Source: CAYOMP01 sp964405075 (lineage in GTDB: Bacteria; Bacillota; Clostridia; Lachnospirales; Lachnospiraceae). Taken from it: DNA of 14,545 nucleotides. The position numbers were made by a program, and so were the translations under genes. The notes beneath the pieces are model-generated. The model did not search any database and was not told where the DNA came from. It saw only the letters and a program-made list of their open reading frames with translations. The stretch spans positions 1-14,545 of the forward strand of contig CAYOMP010000061.1 of the NCBI GenBank assembly GCA_964405075.1, given 5' to 3'. Shown one piece after another: positions 13,174 through 14,545 of this stretch. Every line of letters starts with the position of its first letter. The stretch's first letter is position 1.

Positions 13174-14545
13174 TTAACAATTTTCTTTCTTCAAACCTGG
13201 AATTACATACTCCCATTCCATATCAGACCCATAATAAAAGCTGGTATAACCCGGTTGATTATAGCAGTTATTCTGCCATGCTACTGATGTTCTATATTGA
13301 ATATCATTCATTAGAGTAAATAGTTTATGTTTTGTAACATCTACATTTGTATAAATTCGAACTTTGCTATTGTCTTTGGTTCTAACAATTAATTCTTCTC
13401 TAAAATCTCCAAATACATCTGCAACAAGACAAGGATTTCCTTTTGTTCCATTGTTCACTGCTACATCCTCAGGTTGCAACATTATTCCATGAATATTATC
13501 ATTTATTATACCACAATGATTACCAAAAATATCTTCACCATCAATTATTTGTGTTGTTAAATCTGCTGCCCACCTTATGCTCTGATTTGTTCCGAGTAAT
13601 TTATCATTCAATATATTTCCATTACAGTCACGCACATCATACACCCATACCTGTAATCCCCTGACATCTTTGTTAATATCACCTATCATACATCTTCCCA
13701 AATCTTTTTCAGCATGTTCCCCAAATAACACTTCACCTGTCATAGCGTCTCTAAGCGCAAAACCATAAGGTGCTTCATTTGCCCCTTCGAAAACATTAAA
13801 TATTTCAAGTCCAGGTCTGTCAGGATTAATATTCGCAACATGCATCGCATCACCATGCCCTAATTTTGCTATTTCTCCATTAGGCAATTTATCATATGTA
13901 CTATATAATAAGCTGCCATCATGATCTATAACTGCACCACCATATATAATTTCCTGACATCCATCGCCATCTACATCCGCTGTAGATAAACTATGATTTC
14001 CTTGTCCTGCCAGTTTACCATAAACTTCATCTGTACCTTCTTTTATATGCGGATTATCGCAAAATGGATTCTTCATCGGTACAAATCCCGAATCTATACT
14101 GAAATACTCATTAAATTTATCTTCAAAAAAACTATAGGCAACTATAGTTGTTCTTGTATAGTATCCTCTGCAAATAATCACATATGGTCTTTCCCCATCC
14201 AGATATGCTACTCCAGATAGAAATCTATCCACTCTATTACAAGGTTCAATCCTATTTAATGCATAATCCCCCCATAGCAATCCATCATCGACTCTGTCGT
14301 ATTTAAATTTAATAGTCTCCAATTCTTCACCCGTTCCACTAAACATTGTAAGGTATTCAGGCCCCTCATATATAAATCCTTCGAATTTATTTAATTCATT
14401 TTTTTCACTCTTACCCTTCGCATATACATTTATAAAGTAATCAACCAGTTCCCTTGCTGATTTTTCATCCAAAGGATAATTATATCTTGTTTCTATTCCA
14501 AAACATTTCTCCAGAGTTTCAGGCCATTCTTTATTTTTTACCTCC
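13174..14545 (-). CDS. Rhamnogalacturonan lyase, PL11 family (YesW/YesX-like), 5' end outside the window
   Basis: PL11 lyases cut the rhamnose-galacturonate backbone of rhamnogalacturonan I by beta-elimination, needing calcium. The frame stays open without a stop to the right edge, so the visible 456 codons are the C-terminal part of a protein that is usually about 600 aa or more. The TTG at 14470-14472 is not the real start: upstream codons read TLEKCFGIETRYNYP and match the family. Diagnostic segments are NRVDRFLSGVAYLDGERPYVIICRGYYTRT, split here as NRVDRFLSGVAYLDG plus CRGYYTRT, then GNHSLSTADVDGDGCQEI and LVADVFGDFREELIVRT. The DVDGDG and DVFGD segments are calcium-binding type loops in the beta-propeller. 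The secretion signal, if any, lies outside the window, so its location is unknown. It leads the visible RG-I block, 31 bases before the deacetylase gene. Confidence 0.94.
   Translation of the reverse strand, partial: EVKNKEWPETLEKCFGIETRYNYPLDEKSARELVDYFINVYAKGKSEKNELNKFEGFIYEGPEYLTMFSGTGEELETIKFKYDRVDDGLLWGDYALNRIEPCNRVDRFLSGVAYLDGERPYVIICRGYYTRTTIVAYSFFEDKFNEYFSIDSGFVPMKNPFCDNPHIKEGTDEVYGKLAGQGNHSLSTADVDGDGCQEIIYGGAVIDHDGSLLYSTYDKLPNGEIAKLGHGDAMHVANINPDRPGLEIFNVFEGANEAPYGFALRDAMTGEVLFGEHAEKDLGRCMIGDINKDVRGLQVWVYDVRDCNGNILNDKLLGTNQSIRWAADLTTQIIDGEDIFGNHCGIINDNIHGIMLQPEDVAVNNGTKGNPCLVADVFGDFREELIVRTKDNSKVRIYTNVDVTKHKLFTLMNDIQYRTSVAWQNNCYNQPGYTSFYYGSDMEWEYVIPGLKKENC

Noticed and set aside
14470..14472. 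TTG as start of the PL11 gene
   Set aside because: The frame continues upstream to the window edge with family-like codons and the visible protein is much shorter than PL11 enzymes, so the gene is cut by the window.
1..14545. Search for a CRISPR array, tRNA, rRNA, insertion sequence or attachment site
   Set aside because: No regularly spaced direct repeats, cloverleaf-like sequences, transposase or integrase genes were seen by eye.

Overview
The window is AT-rich (roughly one-third G+C by eye) and has strong AGGAGG-type ribosome binding sites and some GTG and TTG starts. Its proteins are typical of low-GC Gram-positive anaerobes. The combination points to a gut-type Clostridia member, most likely a plant-polysaccharide-using Lachnospiraceae. 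That is an inference from gene content; no rRNA or other taxonomic marker is present. No tRNA, rRNA, CRISPR array or insertion sequence was recognised.

Layout. (A) 1-600: an AT-rich gap, then a single plus-strand gene for an HPr-like protein that lacks the phosphorylatable histidine region. It ends at a bidirectional terminator and a nested palindrome. (B) 677-7069, minus strand: a tight operon read from right to left. It encodes a 771-aa protein with a cyclic-nucleotide-binding-like fold and a large unknown helical body, then PrmA (ribosomal protein L11 methyltransferase), RsmE (16S rRNA m3U1498 methyltransferase), a NifS/IscS-type cysteine desulfurase and ThiI (tRNA 4-thiouridine/thiazole sulfur transfer). 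thiI carries an in-frame TAA that cuts off its last 63 codons, although those codons are still conserved in the same frame. (C) 7070-7648: a gap of about 580 bp that is not empty. It holds a likely 47-codon single-pass membrane protein, a good promoter for operon B, a cluster of strong hairpins in the operon leader, and the terminator of the next block. (D) 7649-14545, minus strand: a pectin rhamnogalacturonan-I (RG-I) block. From upstream to downstream it encodes a PL11 rhamnogalacturonan lyase (5' end outside the window), a CE4/NodB-like deacetylase, a GH2 beta-galactosidase-like protein and a GH112 phosphorylase. The last gene has its own near-consensus promoter overlapped by a catabolite-repression (cre)-like site.

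How the genes fit together. Block D reads as a pathway that cuts the RG-I backbone (PL11), removes acetyl groups (CE4-like), trims galactose (GH2) and phosphorolyses a galactosyl disaccharide (GH112). With RG-I as substrate, the expected disaccharide is beta-D-galactosyl-(1,4)-L-rhamnose rather than lacto-N-biose or galacto-N-biose. The GH2 protein has Lys where the catalytic nucleophile Glu is expected and Asn where a conserved active-site His is expected, so it may not be an ordinary beta-galactosidase. Block B is a translation/RNA-modification operon; the cysteine desulfurase next to ThiI is its natural sulfur donor. The main candidates for something undescribed are the 771-aa leading protein with its structured leader and small membrane-protein neighbour, the HPr-like protein without His, and the substituted GH2.
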